Source: Arsenophonus apicola (GTDB lineage Bacteria; Pseudomonadota; Gammaproteobacteria; Enterobacterales; Enterobacteriaceae). Taken from it: a stretch of 64,000 bases of DNA. The position numbers and the translations under genes were made by a program. Shown piece by piece: positions 30,147 to 39,075 of this stretch. Where the stretch lies: assembly GCF_020268605.1 (NCBI RefSeq), contig NZ_CP084222.1, positions 2,232,001 through 2,296,000 on the forward strand, read 5' to 3'. Under the pieces are notes generated by a model. The model worked only from the letters and a program-made list of their open reading frames with translations, had not been told where the DNA came from and did not search any database. The stretch's first letter is position 1, and each line of letters starts with the position of its first letter.

Positions 30147-30300
30147 ATGTCATTTTTTTGTACATGATAATTCCTGCAAATTGTGTAATGATATTAAGAC
30201 ATATATAATTGTAAAATTAGTTTGAAAGAAACAGTATGCTACTGTTAACAATGTTTTGATATTATTGAATTCACTACTAATGCAACAAGGTAGGATCCGC

Positions 30301-30768
30301 ATGACCGACAACAATAAAGCATTGAAGAATGCAGGGCTTAAAGTAACGCTTCCACGTTTGAAAATTTTAGAGGTATTACAAGAGCCAGAGTGCCATCACG
30401 TCAGTGCGGAAGATCTCTATAAAAAACTCATTGATATGGGGGAAGAGATTGGCCTCGCAACGGTTTATCGTGTTCTAAACCAATTTGATGAAGCGGGTAT
30501 TGTTACTCGCCATAACTTTGAAGGCGGTAAATCAGTTTTTGAACTGACACAACAATATCACCACGATCACTTAATTTGTTTAGATTGTGGTAAAGTTATT
30601 GAATTTAGTGATGAATCGATTGAAACAAGACAAAAAAACATCGCCGAACGTCATGGTATTAAACTCTCTAATCACAGTCTCTATCTCTATGGACATTGCT
30701 CAAAAAAAGACCATTGTGATGAAAACGACTTGGGGCACCCTGCCCGCAATAGTAAAGAAGAAAAATAA
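30301..30768 (+). CDS. fur: Ferric uptake regulator Fur
   Basis: Iron-responsive repressor of uptake genes. 155 residues from ATG 30301 (MTDNNKALKNAGLKVTLPRL), chosen over an in-frame upstream Met because it matches the family start and has AGGATCC just upstream. The winged-helix N-terminal half includes the recognition region GLATVYRVLNQFDEAGIV. Metal-site residues are in YHHDHLICLDCGKVIEF (His ligands and the structural CxxC) and in the C-terminal CSKKDHCDEND Cys pair. It follows fldA by 154 bases. Confidence 0.97.
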   Translation: MTDNNKALKNAGLKVTLPRLKILEVLQEPECHHVSAEDLYKKLIDMGEEIGLATVYRVLNQFDEAGIVTRHNFEGGKSVFELTQQYHHDHLICLDCGKVIEFSDESIETRQKNIAERHGIKLSNHSLYLYGHCSKKDHCDENDLGHPARNSKEEK

Positions 30769-30805
30769 CCCTGCCTATCACTGTTTTTGTTATTAATCAG
30801 ATAAA

Positions 30806-30862
30806 ACAACGAAGCCCGCAGGTGCTAGCAACACCTACGAGCCTCTGACCACAACATTAACA
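30806..30862 (+). ncRNA. C4/CI-type phage antisense-RNA-like leader (tentative)
   Basis: The segment CGCAGGTG-CTAGCAA-CACCTACG forms a hairpin with one mismatch, followed by GAGCCTCTGACCACAACATT and then a ribosome-binding site (ACAGGAG). This order of hairpin, CCTCTGACCACAAC and small reading frame resembles, from memory, the C4/CI antisense-RNA leaders of P1/P4-like phages and satellites. The resemblance is by eye only. It heads the accessory islet between fur and glnS. Confidence 0.35.
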
Positions 30863-30873
30863 GGAGTAATGCT

Positions 30874-31080
30874 ATGGCTAGTAGCAATAGTATTATAAAC
30901 ACATATCTAAAGCGCAATACTTTCCTTCACTATCATACCCATAAGATAGGCTCGAAAAGCTAGTTATTACGCTTGATTTTCATATTGGTGAGAGAAAAAG
31001 TGCAAGCCCACGCGATATTGACCACGTTTCCATTATTACTTATCTGTCGTCAATCATTGGGGGTGCACAATGCTGTCTGA
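30874..31080 (+). pseudogene. Small reading frame interrupted by one amber codon
   Basis: A 69-codon frame begins MASSNSIINTYLKRNTFLHY after a good ribosome-binding site. It meets TAG at 30961-30963 (codon 30) and continues in the same frame as LLRLIFILVREKVQAHAILT to NAV-TGA at 31080. The tail overlaps the start of the next gene by 11 bases, as in a coupled pair. I do not recognise the family; its position behind a C4-like leader suggests a phage Ash/Icd-like small protein. Either it is a pseudogene or the two halves are unrelated. Confidence 0.4.
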
Positions 31081-31384
31081 TAGCAATATTCTTTTTTCCG
31101 AATTAGCTAATGTGCTTCGCAAGCTAGATATCTCACATTTGAGTACCGATGATATCCTACAGTTAGCAAATAGCAGCAAAGAGTGTTGCGCTGGATTATG
31201 CCATAATTTACATTTTCTGGCGAAAACCTTGCTTTCTTTGGCAGATAATAAAGTATCAAAGTTCTCTATGGCTAGCCTATGTCAATTAGGTCATGGATTG
31301 TCAGCTATTGCTATTTTGCTACCTGCTTTAATTCAACTACAAAAATCTGTTGAACAACAAATTAGCAATATTCCCGAGGATTAA
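31070..31384 (+). CDS. Hypothetical protein, 104 aa
   Basis: No family recognised. 104 residues from ATG 31070, with GGGGGTG seven bases upstream. The sequence is largely helical and cysteine-containing (LANSSKECCAGLCHNLHFLA) with a mildly hydrophobic C-terminal helix (HGLSAIAILLPALIQL). No signal peptide or enzyme motif is visible. It overlaps the tail of the preceding small frame and ends before a hairpin. It probably belongs to the same mobile or phage-derived islet as the lipase gene that faces it. Confidence 0.6.
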   Translation: MLSDSNILFSELANVLRKLDISHLSTDDILQLANSSKECCAGLCHNLHFLAKTLLSLADNKVSKFSMASLCQLGHGLSAIAILLPALIQLQKSVEQQISNIPED

Positions 31385-31394
31385 TATTAATCGT

Positions 31395-31423
31395 CGCTTC
31401 CATTTTGATTATCAATGGAAGCG
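31395..31423. terminator. Hairpin between convergent hypothetical and lipase genes
   Basis: CGCTTCCATT (31395-31404) and AATGGAAGCG (31414-31423) form a perfect 10-base stem with a 9-base loop, 10 bases after the 104-residue gene. Neither side has a strong T-run. It is placed to end the plus-strand transcript. Confidence 0.5.
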
Positions 31424-31544
31424 TCAATAACGTTTATTTCTCTTTTACAATCCTGCGCACACAGCTTGAAAATGTATTCATTACATCAAAGAAATATTTT
31501 AACACTGATAAAAATAGGGTTAAAAAACGCTAGCAGCTATGTTC

Positions 31545-32528
31545 TCAAACTGCTTGCTGATACAAAGTACGAATATGATTTACATATCTGCTATGTGCGG
31601 CTAAGGCGCTATCTTTTTTCTCCGCTATCTGCGGAATAATTTTAACGCTACCAATATGATCAACCGCAAAAAATTTATCTAACTTTGGAATAATATCACC
31701 ATCGATATAGTAGTGATTAATATTAGCCTTAACTTTTTTTAAGTTGGCTAAATTGCTATATTGCGCTAACAAGTCGTTCTGTAAACCTAAGCCAAGTTGA
31801 GCGCTGCTAAAACATTCTGCTCGAATAGCCTTTTCTGTAGTAGATACTTTCAGCGCAGAATAAGCGGCTAAGCCTCCGCCTAATGAATGACCGCTGGTTG
31901 AAAGACTATATTTTTGCCATTTCTCATGTTGCATAAGTAGTTGCAAATGATGCAGTAGCTGGCTAGCTTGCTTATAACAAGCAGGAATGTCACCAAACAC
32001 ATTATTAATATTCGCATTGCATTGATTAATAAAAGTTCTCGGATTCTTCATATAACGCGGCGCTCCACCACTTACCGCTTCACCACTGGTGGTACCACCA
32101 AAAACTAAGCGAATTTCCTGCCTAACTTTATTGTGAAAAATATAAGCGACTAATCCGGTTTTACTATCATTTAATAAACCATGCTGCGGATACAGTTTTA
32201 TATTGCTCTTTTTAGATAGGAAGCTGGCCAATTCACGATCGATCCCCCACTGGGTGGCTTCTAATGTGGCAAGGTTACGGTTGTACACAAAATCAGCTAA
32301 TAACGCATCATGATAATGTTGCTTGATGCTGGCTTTATTTAACAGGAGACTTAATTTTTGACAAGTATGCAACTTATTTAACGACGTTTTTTGTTGTAAT
32401 ATTTCCACATTACTATTATGGATAGTCTTTAATGAAGAGAGCATATTGTCCTTAGGAGATATTAGCTGCGACTCTTTAGGCAAAAACACATTTTTTATTA
32501 AATAGCTTGAATTGATAAAGTTTGGCAT
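31545..32528 (-). CDS. Class-3 lipase family protein, candidate secreted effector
   Basis: 327-residue protein with a fungal-type (class 3) lipase core. The nucleophile elbow is SGHSLGGGLAAYSALKV near residue 210, a likely catalytic Asp lies in YYIDGDIIPKL near 273, and a candidate His lies in ALAAHSRYVNHIRTL near the C-terminus. The oxyanion region is IRLVFGGTTSGEA. There is no classical signal peptide; the first 60 residues are polar and low in complexity, as in type III or otherwise exported effectors. It sits alone between fur and glnS, where E. coli has chiP-type genes, so it is an accessory insertion. The enzyme fold is well supported; effector status is inference. Confidence 0.75.
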   Translation of the reverse strand: MPNFINSSYLIKNVFLPKESQLISPKDNMLSSLKTIHNSNVEILQQKTSLNKLHTCQKLSLLLNKASIKQHYHDALLADFVYNRNLATLEATQWGIDRELASFLSKKSNIKLYPQHGLLNDSKTGLVAYIFHNKVRQEIRLVFGGTTSGEAVSGGAPRYMKNPRTFINQCNANINNVFGDIPACYKQASQLLHHLQLLMQHEKWQKYSLSTSGHSLGGGLAAYSALKVSTTEKAIRAECFSSAQLGLGLQNDLLAQYSNLANLKKVKANINHYYIDGDIIPKLDKFFAVDHIGSVKIIPQIAEKKDSALAAHSRYVNHIRTLYQQAV

Positions 32529-32690
32529 GGCATAACATCCTTATTAATGGCCAATGGGTCAGTTTAATAATTATATTTGCCAAAGAGTGATTATCTTGTT
32601 TTAACCAACTAGAAATCTATGACTTAAAGCCATATTTTTCTATTTAAAAAATATACTACCCAAATAAACCCTCTCTCTTCTTTTTAATAA

Positions 32691-32719
32691 AAAAAGCGTG
32701 GTTATCAACCACGCTTTTT
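32691..32719 (-). terminator. Rho-independent terminator of glnS
   Basis: Thirteen-base perfect stem AAAAAGCGTGGTT (32691-32703) / AACCACGCTTTTT (32707-32719) with a three-base loop, 26 bases beyond the glnS stop. Read on the minus strand it ends in TTTTTTTATTAAAAAG. The symmetry also allows function on the plus strand. Confidence 0.9.
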
Positions 32720-32745
32720 ATAGTGACTATCAATGATATAATTTC

Positions 32746-34416
32746 TTAGCTGGCTATTTTTGCCCAACTATCTCTTAACCCTACCGTGCGATTAAATACC
32801 AACTGTTCAGCCGTATGATCATGGCTATCAGCACAAAAATAGCCCTCGCGTTCAAACTGATAAGCTTTTCCAGCTTGCGCGGTAATTAAACTTGGTTCAA
32901 CAAACCCACGCCGAATCACTAAAGAATCTGGATTAATAACGGCTAAAAAGTCCTCTTCTGCGGCAGGATTAGGCACCGTAAATAAGCGATCATACAACCT
33001 GATTTCTGCTGGCAGCGCATGTAATGCACTTACCCAATGGATAACCCCTTTGACTTTACGTCCGTCGGCAGGATCTTTATTTAATGTATCAGCATCATAA
33101 GTACAATAAATCGTAGTAATATTACCTGCTGCATCTTTATCAACCCGATTAGCCTGTACAATATAAGCATTACGTAAACGCACCTCTTTACCTAAAACTA
33201 AGCGCTTATATTGCCGATTAGCTTCTTCACGAAAATCAGCCCGATCAATATAAAGTTCTCGACTAAATGGGACTTGACGGGTACCCATCTCAGGTTTGTT
33301 CGGGTGATTATACATTGTCAGCATCTGCTCACTAGCAAGCATATTTTCAATCACTAATTTTATTGGATCTAATACCGCCATGGCTCGTGGTGCATTTTCA
33401 TTTAGATCATCACGAATGCAAGACTCCAATGCTGCCATTTCAACCGTATTATCTTGCTTGGTAACGCCAATACGCCGACAAAACTCACGAATTGATGCAG
33501 CCGTATAGCCACGCCGACGTAAACCTGAAATAGTTGGCATTCTAGGATCATCCCAATTTTCAACCCTGTTTTCTGCCACTAACTGATTTAGTTTACGTTT
33601 TGACATCACCGTATAGGCAAGATTTAAACGTGAAAACTCATACTGTCTTGTATGACAATCAATGGTAATATTGTCTAATACCCAATCATATAAGCGGCGA
33701 TTATCCTGAAATTCAAGGGTACAAAGTGAGTGAGTAATCCCCTCTAATGCGTCCGAAATACAATGGGTAAAATCATACATTGGATAAATACACCATTTAT
33801 TACCTGATTGGTGGTGCTTAGCATATTTTATTCGATATAAAACCGGATCACGCATAACTATAAAAGGAGATGACATATCAATTTTAGCGCGCAAACAGGC
33901 CTTACCCTCTTCAAATTCACCCGCTCGCATCTTGTCAAATAGCTGCAAATTTTGCTCAATACTGCGATCACGATATGGACTATTTTTACCTGGCTGCTTT
34001 AAAGTTCCTCGATATTCACGAATAGCATCAGGACTTAATTCATCAACATAAGCTAAGCCTTTTTTAATCAGCTCAATAGCATATTGATAAAGGTCATCAA
34101 AATAATCTGACGAATATTTAACGTTACCACTCCAATTAAAACCTAGCCACTTCACATCTTCTTGAATAGAATTAACATATTCAACATCTTCTTTAACTGG
34201 ATTAGTATCATCAAAACGCAAATTGCATTGACCCTGATAATCCTTAGCAATACCAAAATTCAGACAGATTGATTTCGCATGACCAATATGTAAATAACCA
34301 TTTGGTTCAGGTGGAAAACGGGTATGTACATGAGTATGTTTACCTGTAGCCAAATCTTCATCAATAATCTGGCGAATGAAATTTGTTGGGCGAGTATCTG
34401 CCTCATTCATTGTCAT
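32746..34416 (-). CDS. glnS: Glutaminyl-tRNA synthetase
   Basis: Class I aminoacyl-tRNA synthetase charging tRNA-Gln. 556 residues, close to the E. coli 554. The HIGH motif appears as RFPPEPNGYLHIGHAKSICL and the KMSKS-equivalent as TVMSKRKLNQLV. The C-terminal anticodon-binding beta-barrels (GVIHWVSALHALPAEIRLYD, FEREGYFCADS) are complete. A second in-frame Met at codon 3 is an alternative start. Its substrates, three Gln tRNAs, are encoded at 41 kb. It has its own strong terminator. Confidence 0.98.
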   Translation of the reverse strand: MTMNEADTRPTNFIRQIIDEDLATGKHTHVHTRFPPEPNGYLHIGHAKSICLNFGIAKDYQGQCNLRFDDTNPVKEDVEYVNSIQEDVKWLGFNWSGNVKYSSDYFDDLYQYAIELIKKGLAYVDELSPDAIREYRGTLKQPGKNSPYRDRSIEQNLQLFDKMRAGEFEEGKACLRAKIDMSSPFIVMRDPVLYRIKYAKHHQSGNKWCIYPMYDFTHCISDALEGITHSLCTLEFQDNRRLYDWVLDNITIDCHTRQYEFSRLNLAYTVMSKRKLNQLVAENRVENWDDPRMPTISGLRRRGYTAASIREFCRRIGVTKQDNTVEMAALESCIRDDLNENAPRAMAVLDPIKLVIENMLASEQMLTMYNHPNKPEMGTRQVPFSRELYIDRADFREEANRQYKRLVLGKEVRLRNAYIVQANRVDKDAAGNITTIYCTYDADTLNKDPADGRKVKGVIHWVSALHALPAEIRLYDRLFTVPNPAAEEDFLAVINPDSLVIRRGFVEPSLITAQAGKAYQFEREGYFCADSHDHTAEQLVFNRTVGLRDSWAKIAS

Positions 34417-34537
34417 AGTTCCTCAATGCAAAAGCATGTTAATAACGCTTTTATCATCTACGATATCCGAATTAGAAACAACCGTTTATTAACACATATT
34501 ATTAGGCTTTATTGAATTAATGAAAAGCGCATAAAGG

Positions 34538-34570
34538 AAAAACGGGAGGTTCATAACCCTTCCCGTTTTT
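34538..34570 (-). terminator. Terminator downstream of nagE
   Basis: AAAAACGGGA (34538-34547) pairs with TCCCGTTTTT (34561-34570). An inner GGTT/AACC extension has one bulged C around a CAT loop. On the minus strand it follows the nagE stop and ends in TTTTTCC. The gap between glnS and nagE holds no gene. Confidence 0.8.
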
Positions 34571-34621
34571 ATCCATTATTAATTCTACGGTTATTATATC
34601 AAATCATAATAATAAAACACA

Positions 34622-36643
34622 TCACTTCAATATATCATAAATTGGCGTTATTCCCGCGATTACTTCACCCGTTGCCACTATTGTCAATCCCTGATAATCA
34701 TCAATATTACTGATAATAATTGGACTTATCATTGATTTAGCATGCTGCTCTAAGTAAGGCAGATCTAGTTTCAGGATTGGCTGACCTACCTTTACGTCAC
34801 TATTTTCTGCAACTAAACGCTCGCAACCCTGCCCCTTTAACGCCACAGTATCAATACCCATATGAACGATCACTTCAACACCTTCATTCGTCACAATACA
34901 GAAAGCATGATTGGTAGCAAAAATTTTTACAATCTTACCCGCGACAGGCGCTAACACCTCACCATTCGTTGGCTTGATCGCTAAACCATCACCGACAATA
35001 CGGCTGGCAAAAGCTTCATCAGGAACTTCATCAAGGGAATAAATTTCACCACTAACCGGCGCAACCAACGTTAAAATCGTTTGCCCAGCAGGTTTATTTT
35101 TTACTTTTAGTGCTGATTGTCGATTATCTTTCTCAACAAAATTTGATGGTGCAACAACTTCTCTTGCGGCAATCTTTTTCATTGCTTCTGCTATCATTTC
35201 TGCTCGCGTTCCAACAATAATTTGCACATTATGTTTATTTAAACGAATAATGCCTGATGCACCCAATTTTTTTACCAAATCATCATTAACAATATCAACG
35301 GTTTTTACACCTAGACGTAAACGAGTAATACAAGCATCGATTACTGTTAAATTATCGGTTCCCCCTACCGCCGCAAGATATTGGTATGCTTCATGGGTAA
35401 TATTTTTATCACTGATCGTGATATCTTTGTCATAATCATCAACCTCTTGCTGCTCGTTTGTCATTTCGCGACCAGGAGTCATTAAATTGAACTTATTAAT
35501 CACAAAACGAAATATGACATAATATAAACCAAAGAAAATTAAACCCTGGAAAATCAACATATACCAATGCACTGCTAATGGATTATGACTCTGCAGTAAC
35601 ATATCGACTAAACCCGCACTAAAGCCAAAACCCGAGATCCAATGCATTGCAGCGGCAATATAAACAGAAAATCCAGTTAATAGCGCATGAATGACATAAA
35701 GAATCGGCGCAACAAACATAAATGAGAATTCGAGTGGCTCAGTAATGCCAGTAAAAAAGGCGGCAAAAGCACCCGCCATCATGATACCAGCGACTTTTGC
35801 TTTATTTTCCGGGCGGGCACAGTGATAAATGGCCAATGCCGCGCCTGGCAAACCAAACATCATAATGGGGAAAAATCCAGCTTGATAACGCCCCGTAATC
35901 CCTTTTTCGGCCATACCTGCTGCCAACGATTTAGCTCCCGCCAAAAAGTTGGGAATATCATTAATACCCGCCACATCAAACCAAAATACTGAATTTAATG
36001 CATGATGTAATCCAACCGGGATCAACAGACGATTGAAAAAAGCATAAATACCGGCACCTAATGAACCCAAATCTTTAATATTTTCACCAAACACCACTAA
36101 TACATTATAAATGAATGGCCAAACATACATCAGAACGAAGGACACCAGGATCATCAAAAATGAAGTCAATATAGGTACTAAACGGCGGCCACTAAAGAAC
36201 GACAAAGCTTTTGGTAACTCGACACCACTATAGCGATTATAAAGTTCCGCAGCCAATACACCGACCAATATCCCGATAAACTGATTATTAATTTTGTTAA
36301 ATGCCGCTGGGACCTGCTCGCTAGCAACGCCCATGATCATCGAAAAAGCAGTCGGAGAACATAGGGTGGTTACCACTAAAAAACCAACAAAACCGGTTAA
36401 TGCCGCTGAACCATCTTTATCTTTCGACAAACCATAAGCAACACCAATTGCAAACAGGGTTGACATATTATCTATAATTGCCGCGCCAGATTTGAACAAT
36501 AAAGCGGCAATGGTACTATTAGCCCCTAAGCCGTTAGGATCAATCCAATAACCAATCCCCATTAAAATGGCAGCGGCAGGTAACACAGCAACAGGTACCA
36601 TTAGAGCACGACCTATTCGCTGCAAATAACTTAACACATTCAC
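34622..36643 (-). CDS. nagE: N-acetylglucosamine-specific PTS permease (EIICBA)
   Basis: Takes up and phosphorylates N-acetylglucosamine to GlcNAc-6-P. 673 residues, one polypeptide with three domains. The EIIC membrane domain covers about 1-370 (starts MNVLSYLQRIGRALMVPVAV; GITEPLEFSFMFVAP). The EIIB domain lies near 400-480 with the phosphocysteine in VIDACITRLRLGV. The EIIA domain lies near 500-673 with the phosphohistidine in EVIVHMGIDTVALKG. It is divergent from nagBAC, the standard arrangement in which NagC and CRP control both directions. No lesions were seen. Confidence 0.97.
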   Translation of the reverse strand: MNVLSYLQRIGRALMVPVAVLPAAAILMGIGYWIDPNGLGANSTIAALLFKSGAAIIDNMSTLFAIGVAYGLSKDKDGSAALTGFVGFLVVTTLCSPTAFSMIMGVASEQVPAAFNKINNQFIGILVGVLAAELYNRYSGVELPKALSFFSGRRLVPILTSFLMILVSFVLMYVWPFIYNVLVVFGENIKDLGSLGAGIYAFFNRLLIPVGLHHALNSVFWFDVAGINDIPNFLAGAKSLAAGMAEKGITGRYQAGFFPIMMFGLPGAALAIYHCARPENKAKVAGIMMAGAFAAFFTGITEPLEFSFMFVAPILYVIHALLTGFSVYIAAAMHWISGFGFSAGLVDMLLQSHNPLAVHWYMLIFQGLIFFGLYYVIFRFVINKFNLMTPGREMTNEQQEVDDYDKDITISDKNITHEAYQYLAAVGGTDNLTVIDACITRLRLGVKTVDIVNDDLVKKLGASGIIRLNKHNVQIIVGTRAEMIAEAMKKIAAREVVAPSNFVEKDNRQSALKVKNKPAGQTILTLVAPVSGEIYSLDEVPDEAFASRIVGDGLAIKPTNGEVLAPVAGKIVKIFATNHAFCIVTNEGVEVIVHMGIDTVALKGQGCERLVAENSDVKVGQPILKLDLPYLEQHAKSMISPIIISNIDDYQGLTIVATGEVIAGITPIYDILK

Positions 36644-36993
36644 TCTGTTTTCCCCTTGAATAACCTCATTACTGAGATCTTATGGCTAAATATTATAAAT
36701 ATTCAATTTTTTGCATATATTATCATTAAGTCACTTAGACCCTATTATTTTGCATCACAAATTAAATCAGCTAAAGTTGTGATAAAAGTCTAAATGTCAC
36801 TCTGTTATTTGATTAAAATAGTGGCTAAACAAAAAATCTTTTTTTTTTATGAAAAATATCTTATTTTTACTAGATTTCAGACGTTAACAAATAGACAATC
36901 TTTGCGTTATAAAAACTGAATTAATAGCAAAGAATAATACAAAATCATTAAAATATAGCTGATATGCAGCAAAATTAAGTGAGGTAAAAAATA
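36644..36993. promoter_or_regulatory. Divergent nagE/nagB control region
   Basis: A 350-base gene-free, very AT-rich stretch. In E. coli the equivalent interval holds NagC operators for both directions and a CRP site. By position the same is expected here, but I could not assign exact NagC or CRP boxes. GTGAGG precedes the nagB ATG. Long A/T runs (for example T10 near 36840) may give intrinsic curvature. Confidence 0.5.
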
Positions 36994-37800
36994 ATGAGGC
37001 TGATTCCTCTAACAACTGCAAAAAATGTCGGTCTTTTTTCCGCTAATTACATTGCAAATAAAATTAACCAATTCAATCCAACGGCTGCACATCCATTTGT
37101 ATTAGGACTGCCCACAGGCGGAACACCTCTAGCTACTTATCATGAGCTGATTAATCTTTTTAAGGCAGGTAAAGTTAGTTTTAAAAATGTGGTTACTTTC
37201 AATATGGATGAATATGTCGGGATCCCGCAGAATCATCCCCAAAGCTATCATACTTTCATGTATGAAAATTTCTTTAACCATATCGATATCTCGAAAAATA
37301 ATATTAACTTACTTGATGGTAATGCAAAAGATATCGACGCTGAATGTAAACGTTACGAAGATAAAATCAAGTCTTATGGTAAAATACATCTATTCATGGG
37401 GGGGGTTGGTAGTGATGGCCATATAGCCTTCAATGAGCCAGCTTCATCGCTTTCTTCTCGAACCCGGATCAAAACGCTAACACCAGAGACTCGGCAGGCA
37501 AATTCTCGTTTTTTTGACAACAATATCGATCTAGTGCCTAAATATGCTGTCACGGTTGGTGTTGGGACCCTACTTGATGCCGAAGAAATTTTAGTCCTGG
37601 CAACCGGTGCCAATAAGGCATTAGCCGTTGAAGCTGCGGTAGAAGGCTCGATTAACCATATGTGGACGATTAGTTGCCTACAAATGCATGCAAAATCAGC
37701 CCTGGTTTGTGATGAACCAGCAACCCTTGAGTTAAAAGTAAAAACTTTAAAATATTTCCGTCAATTAGAATCTGACATCATTAATCAATTTGCTAGTTAA
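36994..37800 (+). CDS. nagB: Glucosamine-6-phosphate deaminase
   Basis: Converts glucosamine 6-phosphate to fructose 6-phosphate and ammonia, feeding amino sugars into glycolysis. 268 residues against 266 in E. coli. Motifs are GLPTGGTPLATYHEL, the catalytic-Asp segment TFNMDEYVG near residue 70, the active-site loop GGVGSDGHIAFNEPASSLSSRT, and ALVCDEPATLELKVKTLKYF at the C-terminus. It is first of nagBAC and divergent from nagE. Confidence 0.98.
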   Translation: MRLIPLTTAKNVGLFSANYIANKINQFNPTAAHPFVLGLPTGGTPLATYHELINLFKAGKVSFKNVVTFNMDEYVGIPQNHPQSYHTFMYENFFNHIDISKNNINLLDGNAKDIDAECKRYEDKIKSYGKIHLFMGGVGSDGHIAFNEPASSLSSRTRIKTLTPETRQANSRFFDNNIDLVPKYAVTVGVGTLLDAEEILVLATGANKALAVEAAVEGSINHMWTISCLQMHAKSALVCDEPATLELKVKTLKYFRQLESDIINQFAS

Positions 37801-37899
37801 ATTAAGATAGTAAAATTCAATACTATCGCCTAGCTAAAAATAGGCTAATAATTTGATAGATTATCCTATTTTCTGTTTCTAATAAAAGAGTAAAATATC

Positions 37900-39060
37900 A
37901 TGTATGCATTAACCAACTGCATTATTTATACAGGTTATGAAAAGCTTGACAATCATGCAGTTATTATTGAAAAAGAACAAATAAAACAGGTTTGTCCAAT
38001 TGCAAAATTACCTCAGGATATTGAAATTCGTGATCTACAAAATGCCATTCTCGCGCCAGGATTTATTGATTTACAAGTTAATGGCTGCGGTGGCGTACAA
38101 TTCAATGATAATCCAGCAGATATCTCAATTAAGACGCTGGAGATTATGCAAAAAACCAATGAACGAAATGGCTGTACTAGCTTCCTACCTACCTTGATCA
38201 CTAGCCCTGATCCGTTGATCAAAACAGCCATAGAAACGATGCGTGATTATCTGGCCAAATATAAAAATCAGGCATTAGGGTTACATATTGAAGGACCTTA
38301 CATTAACCCAGTCAAAAAAGGTACACATAATACCGAATATATTCGTAAACCTTCTGCCGAAATGATCAACTATTTATGTCAAAATGCCGATGTGATCACT
38401 AAAATTACCTTAGCACCAGAAATAGTTGCAGAAAAATATATTCATCAATTAGTTGAAGCAGGTATTGTTGTTTCAGCCGGTCATTCCAATGCAACTTACG
38501 AAGAGGCTCAGAATGGTTTCAAGGCAGGTATTCAATTCTCAACTCATATTTTCAATGCTATGCCTGCTATTTCAGGTCGTGCTCCTGGATTAGTTGGTGC
38601 TATTTACAATACACCAAATGTATATGCTGGAATTATTGCCGATGGTTTACATGTTCACTGGGCTAATATTCGTGATAGTAAACAATTAAAAGGCGATAAA
38701 TTAATTCTAGTAACAGATGCCACCGCACCTGCTGGACTTGATCCTAATGGTAATGAAATGGATTATTTTACCTTTGCTGGTAAAACCATATATTATCGTG
38801 ATGGATTATGTGTTGATAAAAATGGTACATTAAGCGGTTCATCTTTAACGATGATAGATGCTGTCAAAAATAGCGTTGAACATGTAGGTATTGCATTAGA
38901 TGAAGCGCTACGAATGGCTACACTTTATCCGGCTCGTGCTATTGGTGTCGACAAAAAACTTGGGAGCATAGAAAAAGATAAAGTTGCCAACCTTATCGTA
39001 TTTAATCGCGACTTCATTATCCGTAAAACCATTGTTAATGGCCGTGAAATCGAACTGTAA
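37900..39060 (+). CDS. nagA: N-acetylglucosamine-6-phosphate deacetylase
   Basis: Deacetylates GlcNAc-6-P to GlcN-6-P, the step before NagB. 386 residues, close to the E. coli 382. Amidohydrolase landmarks are PGFIDLQVNGCGGVQFND, GLHIEGPYINPVKKG with the metal-ligand Glu, VSAGHSNATYEEA and STHIFNAMPAISGR with the His ligands, and LVTDATAPAG with the catalytic Asp. It follows nagB by about 100 bases and precedes nagC by 15. Confidence 0.97.
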   Translation: MYALTNCIIYTGYEKLDNHAVIIEKEQIKQVCPIAKLPQDIEIRDLQNAILAPGFIDLQVNGCGGVQFNDNPADISIKTLEIMQKTNERNGCTSFLPTLITSPDPLIKTAIETMRDYLAKYKNQALGLHIEGPYINPVKKGTHNTEYIRKPSAEMINYLCQNADVITKITLAPEIVAEKYIHQLVEAGIVVSAGHSNATYEEAQNGFKAGIQFSTHIFNAMPAISGRAPGLVGAIYNTPNVYAGIIADGLHVHWANIRDSKQLKGDKLILVTDATAPAGLDPNGNEMDYFTFAGKTIYYRDGLCVDKNGTLSGSSLTMIDAVKNSVEHVGIALDEALRMATLYPARAIGVDKKLGSIEKDKVANLIVFNRDFIIRKTIVNGREIEL

Positions 39061-39075
39061 CGAGCATATATACTG

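Noticed and set aside
30256..30300. In-frame upstream start of fur
   Set aside because: ATG at 30301 matches the Fur N-terminus and has a ribosome-binding site; the extension has no family support.
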